42,907 bases of DNA from CAYWTS01 sp964461265 (GCA_964461265.1 CAYWTS010000017.1:1-42907), one strand, 5' to 3'. Positions 28,764 to 38,033 are shown, numbered from the stretch's first letter. Notes: generated by a model not told the origin, from the sequence alone. Numbers and translations are program-made.

Positions 28764-31462
28764 CTATCTTATCAGCACAATCTTATCGGTTATCTTAATT
28801 CCCTCTGCCTGTAAACTGATGTAATATACTCCGGAGGCAAGATTTTTGGCTCTGAACATAATCTCATAGCTTCCGGCTTGTTTGGTTTCATTTATGAGCG
28901 TTTCAACTTTTCTTCCGAGCATGTCATATATATTCAGTGTTACATAAGCTTGTCGAGGTATATCATATCTTATTACCGTTGACGGATTAAAAGGATTCGG
29001 ATAGCTCTGATANNNNNNNNNNNNNNNNNNNNNNNNNNNNNNNNNNNNNNNNNNNNNNNNNNNNNNNNNNNNNNNNNNNNNNNNNNNNNNNNNNNNNNNN
29101 NNNNNNNNNNNNGTATATCATATCTTATTACCGTTGACGGATTAAAAGGATTCGGATAGCTCTGATAGAGCCTGAATTCTTCGGGAATGTTGTTTGTACC
29201 CGATGTAATTCCAACTATTGGAGGCAGCACCGTTTCCCACAATCCGCGCCCGTATGTTGCTGCACGTATCTTATTTGCCGGCGTATGAATTTCCATTTCA
29301 CGTACAATAACATTTGGCAGGTTTGTCATAAATGATGTCCAGTCGTTCATAGATGCATCTCTGTAATAAACCCCAACATCCATTCCTACAAATAATCTGT
29401 CCGGATGGTCATAAGCTATGCAATTAGCAGGAAGATTTGGCAGTGTTCCCGATAGATTAGTCCATGTTAAACCGCCGTTAGTACTTTGTGAAACCTTAAC
29501 ACCGTCTGTGTATCCTGAGTGGGTTACCCAGATATTAAGCGGATTTGTTGAGTTGACAGCAATATAAGTAATACTTGCGCCCGGCAGTCCTGAAGTAATA
29601 TCGGTCCAGTTAGCACCGCCGTCAGTGGTTCTGTATATGGTTGAAAGTGTAGCAGCATAGATGTAATCGGGATTTGAAACCGAAACAGCAAGCGAGCGGA
29701 AAGTTGAGCCCCCGTAGTTTGTAAGTTTTGTCCAAATGCCGCCCTGTGAAGTTGATTTCCAGATATCCTGATATCCCGCAAAAATAGTTTGCGGTACCTG
29801 CGGGTGAATAACATAAGGCGTAACCCAGGCACCCGAGCCCGTTATATTACCAACTATATTTGAAAATCCTACACCTCCGTTAAGCGAACGTCTCAATCCG
29901 CCGTTTTGAATACAAACATACACCGTATTTGAATTCGAATAATCTATGGCAGCTTCCATTCCGTCAGCGCCAAGCACATGAGTCCATACACCGTTATCGT
30001 ACCTGTTTGAACCGTTATCCTGTGTACCGCCGTATATAAGGCTTGCATTTTGAGGAGTGCCCCCTATGCGGTAAAACTGAGTTGTTGACATCCCTGCTGT
30101 TATGTCCGTCCAGTTAACACCCCAATTACTTGTATTAAACAGTCCCCCGTCGCAGCCTGAGTATAACGTTGTACCAACAAAATCGAGTGAATGTATATCG
30201 GCATGAACGTAGCTGCTTATAGAGGGGGGCCATACCCAGTAAGTATTCAATACCCAGTTCACGCCCCCGTTTGTTGACTTCCAGATGTTGATACCGCCCG
30301 AATAAACCTCATTTACATTCACAGGTGAAACCGCAACAGCAAGGTCGTAAGAGCTTTGCCCGCCGCTGCTTGAACCGTCAGATGAATAACCGAGAATGTT
30401 GGGAGAATTCGATTGCATTGTAAAGGTTAATCCTTCATCTATCGAACGGTAGAATCCGTAAAAACCGGAGTTGGAAGAACTGCCTGCCAGTATATACACA
30501 TATGACGGGTTTGCAGAGCTTACACCTATTGCAAGTCTGTTTACGGATGATGATGAAGGCAGGCCGTTTGTAATGAGGGTAAAAGTTTGCCCGTTATCGG
30601 TTGATTTGAAAAAAGATGTGGATGCTGCAAACAGGATGTTAGGATTACCGGGTTTGAATTCCATATCCCTGATATTCCCTGCCTGGGTATTTACCCAGTT
30701 TGTTCCGGCATCGGTTGAACGGTAAATACCAAAACTGGTTGCGGCTATTATAATGCTTGAATTTGAAGGATGCATAAGCAGCTTGTGGATTCTTATACCC
30801 TGCGAAACTATCCAGCTTAAGCCGGTTGTGTTCCATGTGCTTCCTGCGTTGGTTGATTTCAGTACGCCAATGCTGTATGTTGCTCCTCCGTCACCGTCTC
30901 CGGTTGCAATGTACATAATGTTCGGGTTAGACGGGTCAATCAAGATACTGCTTACACCCAAAACCTGTAGATTATCGGTTGCAGTCGTCCAGTTTTGTCC
31001 GCTGTTGGTTGACTTCCACAATCCTCCTGACGGAGCACCTGCGAACAAGGTAGTATTTATAGTAGGGTGAACAGCTATACAGTTAATCCTGCCTATTCCT
31101 GGATTGTAGCTTGTTGAAAGCCATGTTGAGGGTCCCAGTGGCTGCCAGTCGGCAAGGGCACCGGGAAAATCGGGATGTGTTTCCCTGTAACGCGTGATTT
31201 CCCTGTATGTTGCTGCGGGATCGGGAAGCTTACCTGTGGGGTAAACCCGCTCTTCCATAAAATATTCCCAGCGTTTGAATTGCATCCACCCGCTTCCTTT
31301 TTCGGGGGTTTTATCTTTCCAATAATCGTAGAATGCTTTCTGGATATCGTAGAAGTTTGCTTTCGGGTCTTCCATCATCTGGAACCATTCCTGTGTGAAT
31401 GCTGTATTTGAAATAAAAAATGTTAACGCAGTAATGAATGAAATAATTATTTTATTGAACAT
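28764..31462 (-). CDS. sortilin/BNR-type secreted propeller protein with T9SS sorting domain (spans an artefactual gap)
   Basis: The signal peptide is MFNKIIISFITALTFFISNTAF; I start at 31462 rather than at an upstream frame extension. Many Asp-box repeats follow (GGLWKSTNSGQNWTT, IYRSTDAGTNWVN, IWKSTNGGVNWV, IYRTTDGGANWTD), forming one or two beta-propellers of VPS10/sortilin type. YQSYPNPFNPSTVIRYDIP and a tail ending ITDKIVLIR make a T9SS type A sorting domain. A 100-N gap plus a duplicated 55-mer interrupts the 3' end. Removing these 155 bp leaves 2544 bp, exactly 848 codons in one frame. Probably a large cell-surface protein; ligand unknown. Confidence 0.85.
29013..29112. other. 100-N gap that is an unmerged 55-bp contig overlap
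   Basis: Bases 28958-29012 and 29113-29167 are identical. Deleting the N block and one copy restores an uninterrupted reading frame for the sorting domain of the gene at 28764-31462. The gap therefore has no biological content. Confidence 0.9.
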
Positions 31463-31500
31463 AAGATTGTTTTTTGTTTTCAAATATAATATAATTATTA

Positions 31501-31612
31501 TGGCTGTTTGCCACAAGATTTAAAAGGTGACTCAAAACCCGTAACCGCAACCTTCATGGTTGAGGAATTATTTATTATAGCTAATGTGGCTGTTTTCCAC
31601 GAGCTTCAGCAC
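31501..31612. mobile_element. decayed MITE-like copy with flanking repeats
   Basis: GTGACTCAAAAC followed by GTAACCGCAACCTTCATGGTTG corresponds to the left end and first hairpin of the elements at 27377 and 36641, with substitutions. The right end is not recognisable. About 20 bp around TGGCTGTTTGCCAC (31501) recur imperfectly at 31586 (TGGCTGTTTTCCAC). It lies between the sortilin-type gene and cbpA. Confidence 0.45.
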
Positions 31613-31630
31613 ATGGAAATTTATATTTGG

Positions 31631-32545
31631 TTATTTTCTGATTGATTGTAATTCTTTAAAAAGCTTAATTTCTTTTTCACTCAGGTTTTCGGGAAGTTTT
31701 ACCAGCAATGTTACATATAAATCTCCGAATTCGCCGGTTTTTCCGTAAACAGGCATTCCCATTTTCTGGAGACGAAGAGTTTTACCGTTTTGGGAACTTT
31801 TCGGAATGTTAAGATTGACTGCTCCTTTAAAAGTATCCACCTTAACCTTGCCTCCAAGCAGGGCAGTGTAAAGATCAATTTTAAGATTTGCGTATAAATC
31901 GTTGTTCTTTCTTTCATACTTTGGATGATTATCAACATGAACCGAAATTAGCAAATCACCCTGCGCACTGCCTTTTCCGGGGATTTTCAGAATCTGCCCG
32001 TCTTTGATACCGGGCTTAATATTTAATTTAATTTTCTGACCCGCATAATCAAAGAGCCTTGTAGTTCCTTTATATGCTTCTTCCAGCGATATACTTATTT
32101 CAGCAGTAACATCCTGAGGTTTGAACCGGCTTGTGCGGCTTTTTCTTTGCCCGCCGAAACTTTGTCCGCCAAATCCTCCGCCACCGAAAAGCATGTCGAA
32201 GAAATCCGAAAATCCGGAGCTGCCAAACGGGTCACCCCTGAACTCGTAGCTGAAATTACCCTGGTTACCGCCCGTGAACCTTGACCAGTCGAAACCTCCC
32301 TGCTGTCCTGATTGTTGATAATACTTCCACTCATCACCAAAATGGTCATACTTCTTCTTTTTCTCCGGGTCGCTTAATACTTCATACGCTTCGTTAATCT
32401 CTTTAAACTTTTCCTCTGCTGCTTTATCCCCCTTGGTTTTATCGGGGTGATATTTCATTGCAAGCTTCCGGTAAGCTGATTTTATCTGCTGTTCAGTTGC
32501 ATTTTTATCTAGTCCAAGAGTTTTATAATAATCTTTATATTCCAT
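31631..32545 (-). CDS. cbpA: CbpA-type DnaJ co-chaperone
   Basis: This is a 304-residue class II J-protein. The J domain is residues 4-69, with HPD at 33-35 (AMKYHPDKTKGD). A Gly/Phe-rich linker follows (about 80-132, FGGGGFGGQSFGGQ), then two C-terminal beta-domains (about 140-300) with EISISLEEAYKGT and NIPKSSQNGKTLRLQKMGMP. The zinc-finger region of DnaJ is absent, so it is CbpA-like. It stimulates DnaK ATPase. It is divergent from rpiB across a 402-bp intergenic region. Confidence 0.88.
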   Translation of the reverse strand: MEYKDYYKTLGLDKNATEQQIKSAYRKLAMKYHPDKTKGDKAAEEKFKEINEAYEVLSDPEKKKKYDHFGDEWKYYQQSGQQGGFDWSRFTGGNQGNFSYEFRGDPFGSSGFSDFFDMLFGGGGFGGQSFGGQRKSRTSRFKPQDVTAEISISLEEAYKGTTRLFDYAGQKIKLNIKPGIKDGQILKIPGKGSAQGDLLISVHVDNHPKYERKNNDLYANLKIDLYTALLGGKVKVDTFKGAVNLNIPKSSQNGKTLRLQKMGMPVYGKTGEFGDLYVTLLVKLPENLSEKEIKLFKELQSIRK

Positions 32546-32898
32546 TTTTAATATTATTCCCGCCCCGCTTTACAGAGTAAACTCCCGCAGGAATCCACAA
32601 CCTGTAATTTACGAAGAAGTTAAAATTTATTAAATTATTTTCTACTCCTAAAGTTCAAAAGTAATTTCTATAAATATTATATTCAGTTCGAAAGAAAAGT
32701 ATATAAAAAAACAAATATGCACACAGATAATGCAGAAATAAAAGATATTCACAGATTACTATATTTCTCTGTGTTTATCTGTATTTTTAGTATAATCATT
32801 GTGCAAAAATTAATAAAATCTTTCAGAAATTGCCAAGTACTTGTGTAAAAAATCAAAATAATGGGTTAAGCATTTAAATACTTTTTAACTTTTCTAAA

Positions 32899-32928
32899 TT
32901 GATACTTCAGATTCGGTTAATTAATTTG
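32899..32928 (+). promoter_or_regulatory. candidate promoter of rpiB in the 402-bp cbpA-rpiB intergenic region
   Basis: TTG (32899-32901), 19 nt, then TTAATTTG (32921-32928), seven of eight matches to TAnnTTTG, lies 20 bp upstream of the rpiB ATG. The remainder of 32546-32947 is AT-rich, with runs of A and T. I see no gene, hairpin or repeat in it. Confidence 0.4.
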
Positions 32929-32947
32929 TATAAATAAAGACAAATTT

Positions 32948-33403
32948 ATGAAAAAATTAGTCATAGGCGGAGACCACAGGGGTTATGTTTTAAAAGAAAA
33001 TCTGAAAAGTTTTTTAACCTCAAAAGGATACGAGGTTGTTGATGTCGGAACCAATTCGACTGAACCTTGCGACTATCCCGATATAGCGGCACTTATAGCA
33101 AAAAAAATGATTTCAGGCGAAGCTGAACGCGGTATTATGGTATGCGGAAGCGGTGTTGGGGCTTCGGTGGCAGCAAATAAGTTTAAAGGCATCCGTGCTG
33201 CGGTATGCCACGATACTTTTTCAGCTCACCAGGGCGTTGAGGATGATGATATGAATTTCCTGTGCCTCGGCGGGGGAATTATAGGTGAATCGGTTGCAAA
33301 AGAAATTGTTATTGCTTTCGTTGAAGCAAAGTTTAAACCCGAAGAACGGTATATAAGAAGGTTAGAGAAAGTGAAGAAAATAGAGGAGGGAAACAGGAAT
33401 TAA
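32948..33403 (+). CDS. rpiB: ribose-5-phosphate isomerase B
   Basis: This 151-residue RpiB interconverts ribulose-5-P and ribose-5-P in the pentose phosphate pathway. GGDHRGYVLKE (7-17) and DVGT-x-S-x-x-x-x-DYPD are family marks. The catalytic cysteine is C66 in GIMVCGSGVGASVAANK. The length is typical. Short tandem repeats follow immediately after the stop. Confidence 0.93.
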   Translation: MKKLVIGGDHRGYVLKENLKSFLTSKGYEVVDVGTNSTEPCDYPDIAALIAKKMISGEAERGIMVCGSGVGASVAANKFKGIRAAVCHDTFSAHQGVEDDDMNFLCLGGGIIGESVAKEIVIAFVEAKFKPEERYIRRLEKVKKIEEGNRN

Positions 33404-33411
33404 TAAGTAAC

Positions 33412-33462
33412 GTTCCCAAACAGAGTTTGGGAACAAGACAACAGAGTTTGGGAACAAGACAA
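33412..33462. repeat. palindrome plus 21-bp tandem repeat after rpiB
   Basis: GTTCCCAAAC-AGA-GTTTGGGAAC (33412-33434) is a perfect hairpin. Its right half, with the following bases (CAGAGTTTGGGAACAAGACA plus A), is duplicated in tandem (33421-33441 and 33442-33462). This looks like replication slippage on a REP-like palindrome. Confidence 0.65.
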
Positions 33463-33500
33463 GATTTCCTTTAGCGTTTTTCGGACTCAGCGGTTTAAAT

Positions 33501-34109
33501 TTAATACTTAAATTTTCTTTCCTCTTTCATTGCCCTCTTAAGTATCTCAAGATAAGCCCGCTTTGTAATCTGAATGGCACCGAATGTTTTAAAAACGGGT
33601 GTCATCATTTGGATATCGAAAAGAATATAATTGTTATGCTTTAGTATTTCATACAACTTTACCACACATACTTTAGATGCATTGCTTTGGGTATGAAACA
33701 TCGATTCACCGAAGAATGCACCGTGCAGGGCTACTCCATAAAGTCCACCCGCTAGCTTTTTATTTTGCCACGCTTCAACGCTGTGGGCATATCCTTTACG
33801 AAACAGCTCCTCGTATGCATTAATTATTAATTTATTAATCCATGTAATTCGTCTTTTTGCACAATTGCAGATAACATCTCCGAAGGCAGTATCAACTTTT
33901 ATTTGGAACAAATTTTTTTTAAGAACCTGTGAAAGCGACCTTGTAATGTGCAGTCTGCTTGAAGGCAGTTCTACCGGAAGTATTGCACGGGGATTGGCTT
34001 CGTACCAGTTTATAGATTCATCATCTTCACCCATAGGGAAAATACCAGATGAATAACCGCACAAAACCTCCTGCCAGCTTAGCGATGTGTATTTTCTTAT
34101 GGTTTCCAT
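33501..34109 (-). CDS. aat: leucyl/phenylalanyl-tRNA--protein transferase
   Basis: This 202-residue Aat adds Leu or Phe from aminoacyl-tRNA to the N-terminus of proteins beginning with Lys or Arg, creating an N-degron. Family segments are YSSGIFPMGEDD, WYEANPRAILP, AYEELFRKGYAHSVEAW, GGLYGVALHGAFFGESMFH and FDIQMMTPVFKTFGAI. The last departs slightly from the usual LIDCQ-x-x-x-x-H-L-x-S-x-G-A: the cysteine-His positions read FDIQMMTPVFKTFGA. The gene lies downstream of clpS on the same strand, so the enzyme and its adaptor are likely linked in expression. Confidence 0.88.
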   Translation of the reverse strand: METIRKYTSLSWQEVLCGYSSGIFPMGEDDESINWYEANPRAILPVELPSSRLHITRSLSQVLKKNLFQIKVDTAFGDVICNCAKRRITWINKLIINAYEELFRKGYAHSVEAWQNKKLAGGLYGVALHGAFFGESMFHTQSNASKVCVVKLYEILKHNNYILFDIQMMTPVFKTFGAIQITKRAYLEILKRAMKEERKFKY

Positions 34110-34129
34110 GGATTAGCGTTTCTGGATGT

Positions 34130-34160
34130 CCCCCCTTTGTGAAAGAGGGGTAGGGGGGTT
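34130..34160. repeat. C/G-run palindrome between clpS and aat
   Basis: CCCCCCTTT-gtg-AAAGaGGGG is followed by a further GGGGGG run (34153-34158), forming an alternative pairing partner for the C-run. Elements of this kind are common dispersed repeats in this bacterial group. It fills most of the 58-bp spacer. Confidence 0.5.
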
Positions 34161-34167
34161 GAAATTC

Positions 34168-34452
34168 TCAGGCATTTACTTCGATAGCAGTTCTTAAACC
34201 GATTTCCTCCAGCACCGATTGCGCTTTCAGGCATTTTTCCAGCTCACCCGTTACAACAGGTGCTCTGCCTTTATTATGGGCTTCCATTGTTATAGATTCG
34301 GCTTTATCATACCCGTATCCCGTGGCTTTCATTACCTGCTGTATTACTTCCTCGAACTCGTGGTAATTATCGTTAAAAAGAATCAATGTAAATCCTTCGG
34401 CACTTACGTCGATATCAATTGGTTCTAATAATTCTTCGGGTTTTGTTGTCAT
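34168..34452 (-). CDS. clpS: ATP-dependent Clp protease adaptor ClpS
   Basis: This 94-residue ClpS binds proteins with bulky hydrophobic N-termini and delivers them to ClpAP. The substrate pocket segment is FTLILFNDNYHEFEEVIQQV (about 21-40; the N-D-N-x-x-E/H motif). EAHNKGRAPVVTGELEKC carries the conserved H-x-x-G and the ClpA-contact region. The neighbouring aat creates exactly the substrates ClpS recognises. Confidence 0.92.
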   Translation of the reverse strand: MTTKPEELLEPIDIDVSAEGFTLILFNDNYHEFEEVIQQVMKATGYGYDKAESITMEAHNKGRAPVVTGELEKCLKAQSVLEEIGLRTAIEVNA

Positions 34453-34552
34453 CTTTGGATATATAAACAGCGGTTAACGTTTAGAATTTTTATTTAATGG
34501 TGATTTATTTTGTGTTTAAATTTAACATTTCACCGTTTCTTTCATTATTTGT

Positions 34553-36091
34553 TTAGTTCCAGTCATCCTCAAAATCGTAAGTTGTCTTCTTATTACCGTA
34601 GGTTCCGGTTTTTTTAAGCATAGTGCCTACAAGGTCCTTATAAGATATGTTATCTTCCGTTTCTTCTTTTGCAATTTTCGAATTATTGTGCAATCCGTCA
34701 AGCACAAATTCCATCATAGTAGCCAGTTCGTATTGATTTTGTATGTTTTTAACGTATTTTTTAACTATTGCCTCCAGACCCGCAACCCTGCACAGTGAGT
34801 TACTATATCTCTTAAATGACATATCATCGGTTATTTCAACTGTATTACCTTCCCCGAACCATTTTAAGATATCATCATAAACATCCTTTTGTTTTTCTGT
34901 TTCATCTCCAGAAACAGATTTTCTTTTCAGCGGATCAGGGAAGTATTTTAAAAAGACTTCACGCACTGCTTTTCCTATCAATGCTTTGCTTACTTTCACC
35001 GAGCCTTCCTGCTCGCCTTCGAATACAAGCTCTATTTTACCCGTCATCCCCGGCAGTGCTGCCTGAATATCGGTTATGCGGGGAAAAATAAAGTGCTCAT
35101 CATTAATGATTGCCCGCCTTTCGGCATTGCTGATTACATTTTCAAGTACGGTTATAGGCATACGGGCACTTACACCAGATCTCTGCTCAACAAACTCACT
35201 GGTTCTTGCTTCTCTTGCGGTAGTTTCTATTATTTCTTTTATGTAATGCGGGATAATCAATTCCATTCCTGAGTGCCGTTTTACCCAGCTTTCTGCTTCA
35301 GTGATTTTTATGCCGTCTTCCAATGTTTTGGGATAGTGGGTTAATATCTGTGAATCTATCCTGTCTTTAAGAGGCGTGATAATATTACCGCGGTTTGTGT
35401 AATCCTCCGGATTTGCTGTAAACACTATAAATATATCCAGCGGTATACGGATATTGAAGCCGCGTATCTGTATATCTTTTTCCTGCATAATATTAAGCAA
35501 GCCTACCTGTATCCGCGGCTGGAGATCGGGAAGTTCGTTAATAACGAAGACACCCCTGTTTGTACGCGGTATAATACCGAAATGAATAACACCTTCGTGT
35601 GAGTAGTGCAGTTTTTGCGTTGCGGCTTTTATGGGGTCTATATCGCCAATCAGGTCGGCAATTGTGACATCGGGGGTTGCGAGCTTTTCACCGTAACGCT
35701 GTTCGGGTGTAATCCATTCAATTTCGGTATCGTCACCATGCTCGTTTACGGTATCTACCGCATATTTTGAGATAGGGCGGAAAGGGTTATCGTTAATTTC
35801 TGAACCTTTTATAACAGGAACAAAATCATCAAGAAGCGTTATAAGCATTCTTGCCATTTTGGTTTTTGCTTGTCCCCTTAAGCCAAGGAAAATCAGGTCA
35901 TGTTTGGCTAAGATTGCGTTGATCATTGCGGGAATTACTGTTTTCCCATACCCAACAATATCCGGAAATATATCAGCTTTGTTCTTCAGCTTTTGTATAA
36001 GGTTACGCCTTATCTCATCTTTGACCGATAAAACTTCATAACCGCTTCGTTTCAGTCCGCCGATAGTTCCGATTCGTTTTAGTTCGTTCAA
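34553..36091 (-). CDS. MoxR/magnesium-chelatase-like AAA+ ATPase
   Basis: This is a 512-residue AAA+ ATPase. Walker A is GLRGQAKTKMAR (70-81) and the Walker B-like segment is GVFVINELPD. DIFIVFTANPEDYTNRGNIITPLKDRID is the sensor and arginine-finger region of the ChlI/MoxR clade. Residues about 370-512 are a helical extension specific to this larger subgroup. Such ATPases usually work with a VWA-domain protein as a metal-chelatase or remodelling pair, but none is next to it here. A CBS protein gene lies 18 bp upstream and clpS downstream on the same strand. The biological target is unknown. Confidence 0.8.
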   Translation of the reverse strand: MNELKRIGTIGGLKRSGYEVLSVKDEIRRNLIQKLKNKADIFPDIVGYGKTVIPAMINAILAKHDLIFLGLRGQAKTKMARMLITLLDDFVPVIKGSEINDNPFRPISKYAVDTVNEHGDDTEIEWITPEQRYGEKLATPDVTIADLIGDIDPIKAATQKLHYSHEGVIHFGIIPRTNRGVFVINELPDLQPRIQVGLLNIMQEKDIQIRGFNIRIPLDIFIVFTANPEDYTNRGNIITPLKDRIDSQILTHYPKTLEDGIKITEAESWVKRHSGMELIIPHYIKEIIETTAREARTSEFVEQRSGVSARMPITVLENVISNAERRAIINDEHFIFPRITDIQAALPGMTGKIELVFEGEQEGSVKVSKALIGKAVREVFLKYFPDPLKRKSVSGDETEKQKDVYDDILKWFGEGNTVEITDDMSFKRYSNSLCRVAGLEAIVKKYVKNIQNQYELATMMEFVLDGLHNNSKIAKEETEDNISYKDLVGTMLKKTGTYGNKKTTYDFEDDWN

Positions 36092-36109
36092 TTAGTAAAA
36101 CACCCTTTC

Positions 36110-36547
36110 TTATTTGCTTAGGTTATACTTTATATAAGAGTTCAAAATTTCTATTTCCTGTTCTTTTGCAGCAGTATCGACCTGCATTAAGTCGCGGATT
36201 GATACCATACCGATAAGGTTATCACCTTCCCGAACAGGCATATGGCGGATATTTTCATGCTTCATTATCTTAAGGCAATCTTCATAAGAATCCTGTGATT
36301 CCATAACAATAACTCCCTTTGTCATCACTTCATCAACAGTAATTTTTTCCATATCTTTTTTTGAAGCGATGCACCTGATAAGAACATCCCTTTCAGAAAA
36401 GATACCAAGTAAACCCCCGTTATTATCGAGTACAGGAACTGCCCCGACATTTTTATCAGCCATAAGCTTCACTACCTCAAAAACGCTTTGACCGGTTGAT
36501 GCATAAACCATTGGTTTATCGGTGATTATTTCACGAAGTGTTTTCAT
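36110..36547 (-). CDS. CBS-pair domain protein
   Basis: This 145-residue protein is made almost entirely of two CBS motifs: about 15-60 (VFEVVKLMADKNVGAVPVLD, GIFSERDVLIR) and about 80-130 (ESQDSYEDCLKIMKHENIRH, GMVSIRDLMQ). I start at 36547, where GGAGAG lies 5 nt upstream of the ATG; a longer frame to 36619 adds an unlikely N-terminus. CBS pairs sense adenine nucleotides. The short distance to the AAA+ gene suggests an operon in which it could report energy status. Confidence 0.85.
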   Translation of the reverse strand: MKTLREIITDKPMVYASTGQSVFEVVKLMADKNVGAVPVLDNNGGLLGIFSERDVLIRCIASKKDMEKITVDEVMTKGVIVMESQDSYEDCLKIMKHENIRHMPVREGDNLIGMVSIRDLMQVDTAAKEQEIEILNSYIKYNLSK

Positions 36548-36640
36548 ATTTCTCTCCATTAAGTTGCTTTGTATAAGATAGATATATTTTAAAATAGTAA
36601 ATTTAGTATGCATAAGCAATTAACAATAGTTAATGTTGAA

Positions 36641-36793
36641 GGGGTTGTCTCAAAAGGCAATTTTCTTGCTGATATTACGTAACCGCAACTTTCATAGTTG
36701 CGTTTTTACAAGAAAACTGCTACGCAGCCATCCACGAAAGTGGTGGCTAACGCCAAAAGGCTGCGGATACGGAAATACTTTCGAGACAAACCC
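36641..36793. mobile_element. MITE-like element, copy 2
   Basis: This 153-bp element is homologous over its whole length to that at 27377. The ends are GGGGTTGTCTCAAAAG and the complement of GGGTTTGTCTCGAAAG. It has the same CGCAACT/AGTTGCG hairpin and an identical CCACGAAAGTGGTGGCTAAC core. It sits between the CBS and RidA genes without disturbing either. The core is better conserved than the ends, which suggests that structure is what is selected. Confidence 0.75.
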
Positions 36794-36890
36794 ATAAACC
36801 CGGCTTTGACGGGGTCAATGTTGAATCTTAAATGTTATATGCTAAAACTTAATGTAGAATATAATACTTGTAACCCGAAACCTGAAACTT

Positions 36891-37280
36891 TCAATCAATC
36901 ACCGCTTCTGTTTCAATTTCAACTAGCATATCCGGGTCTATCAATCCTTTAATCTCAATCATTGTACAGCAGGGTTTAATTTTTCCGAATAATTCTGCAT
37001 GAGCCATGCCGGCTTCTTCCCATCGGGATATATCTGTAATATAAATCCTGTTCCGTATAACGTCTTCAGGCTTTGCACCGGCTTGTTCCAGATACCCGAT
37101 TATCTTTTGAAGTATAAATTTTGTCTGGGCATAAACATCACTCCTCCCAACCAGCTCTCCTTTATCATTTATAGCAGTTGTACCGTTTACAATTACACGG
37201 CTGCCTGTTCTTACAATACGTGAATATCCTACAATATCTTCCCACTTTGCTCCGCTTGATATTTTTATTTTTTTGTTCAT
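36891..37280 (-). CDS. RidA/YjgF family protein
   Basis: This 129-residue protein of the RidA (YjgF/YER057c) superfamily has VGYSRIVRTGSRVIVNGTTA, AQTKFILQKIIGYLEQAGAK, NRIYITDISRWEEAG and a C-terminal VEIETEAVID, with the Glu that supports catalysis in the family. The arginine that RidA proper uses to bind the substrate carboxylate is not in the expected P-x-R-x-x context, so it may belong to the Rid1-7 subfamilies with a different imine or enamine substrate. It stands 18 bp downstream of the DUF481 gene on the same strand. Confidence 0.82.
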   Translation of the reverse strand: MNKKIKISSGAKWEDIVGYSRIVRTGSRVIVNGTTAINDKGELVGRSDVYAQTKFILQKIIGYLEQAGAKPEDVIRNRIYITDISRWEEAGMAHAELFGKIKPCCTMIEIKGLIDPDMLVEIETEAVID

Positions 37281-37298
37281 GCTTTAATATATTTTTTG

Positions 37299-38033
37299 TT
37301 ATTTCAGTTCAATGCTTATACCGAAATCTATTTCGTGGTCGTGTTTTTTCCTGTCTTCCACAGTATAGAATTCGTAATGATACCGGTATGTTGTAATGAA
37401 AGAGAGAATTTCAGATATCCCGAATGCCAATGATGATTCCGATTGCCATATCCTGTCCCTGATTTCTTTTATTGAGGGCTGATAGAATGTAACATTCGTA
37501 ATTGTCAGCTTTTCATCAAATAGCAGCAGCTTGGTTTTAAATCGTACAGAAATCCTGAATGTTTTGCTGTCTTTGTAACCCGCTATATTTTTGTAGTTAG
37601 TATAGTCGAACAAACCCGCTGCCGATAATGACGACTTGTATCTGGCAAAGGGTACAAACGTATATTTTATGCCGGCACCGCTTTGCGAACGGATATCTAT
37701 ATTGCGTGCAAAGCTGTATTCAGCAAACTGCAAAATGAAAGGTGACCATATGTTATCATACCAAAGGTCAAAGGTGTAATTAACAGTAATATCGTTGTCA
37801 TCCTTTATGCCATCCGATTCACCGTATGTAGCTTTTGAAAATATTATCGATTCAACTATCCCTTTTCGGAACATTATCTGACCCTCAGCTGTCCCGTAGA
37901 ATTTGTTTGTGTTTCCCTGCAGGTACAATCCCCCTGCTTTTACCTTACCCGACCACGGGTCAAGCGTATCCTGTGCGTTAACCGATATTAAGTTCAGCAA
38001 TAATACTGATAATAATAAAACAGATTGTTTCAT
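37299..38033 (-). CDS. DUF481 outer-membrane beta-barrel protein
   Basis: This is a 244-residue protein with a signal peptide (MKQSVLLLSVLLLNLISVNA). It continues WSGKVKAGGLYLQGNTNKF and alternating hydrophobic-polar strands rich in Tyr and Phe to the C-terminus, as in DUF481 (YdiY-like) salt-induced outer-membrane proteins. The C-terminal strand DHEIDFGISIELK is suitable for barrel closure. GGAGG is upstream of the start. The function of the family is not established. Confidence 0.75.
   Translation of the reverse strand: MKQSVLLLSVLLLNLISVNAQDTLDPWSGKVKAGGLYLQGNTNKFYGTAEGQIMFRKGIVESIIFSKATYGESDGIKDDNDITVNYTFDLWYDNIWSPFILQFAEYSFARNIDIRSQSGAGIKYTFVPFARYKSSLSAAGLFDYTNYKNIAGYKDSKTFRISVRFKTKLLLFDEKLTITNVTFYQPSIKEIRDRIWQSESSLAFGISEILSFITTYRYHYEFYTVEDRKKHDHEIDFGISIELK

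Noticed and set aside
28973..29012. Apparent end of the sortilin-type protein just left of the N gap
   Set aside because: The short tail arises from translating through the N block and the duplicated 55-mer in the wrong frame. Merging the overlap restores the sorting domain down to 28764.
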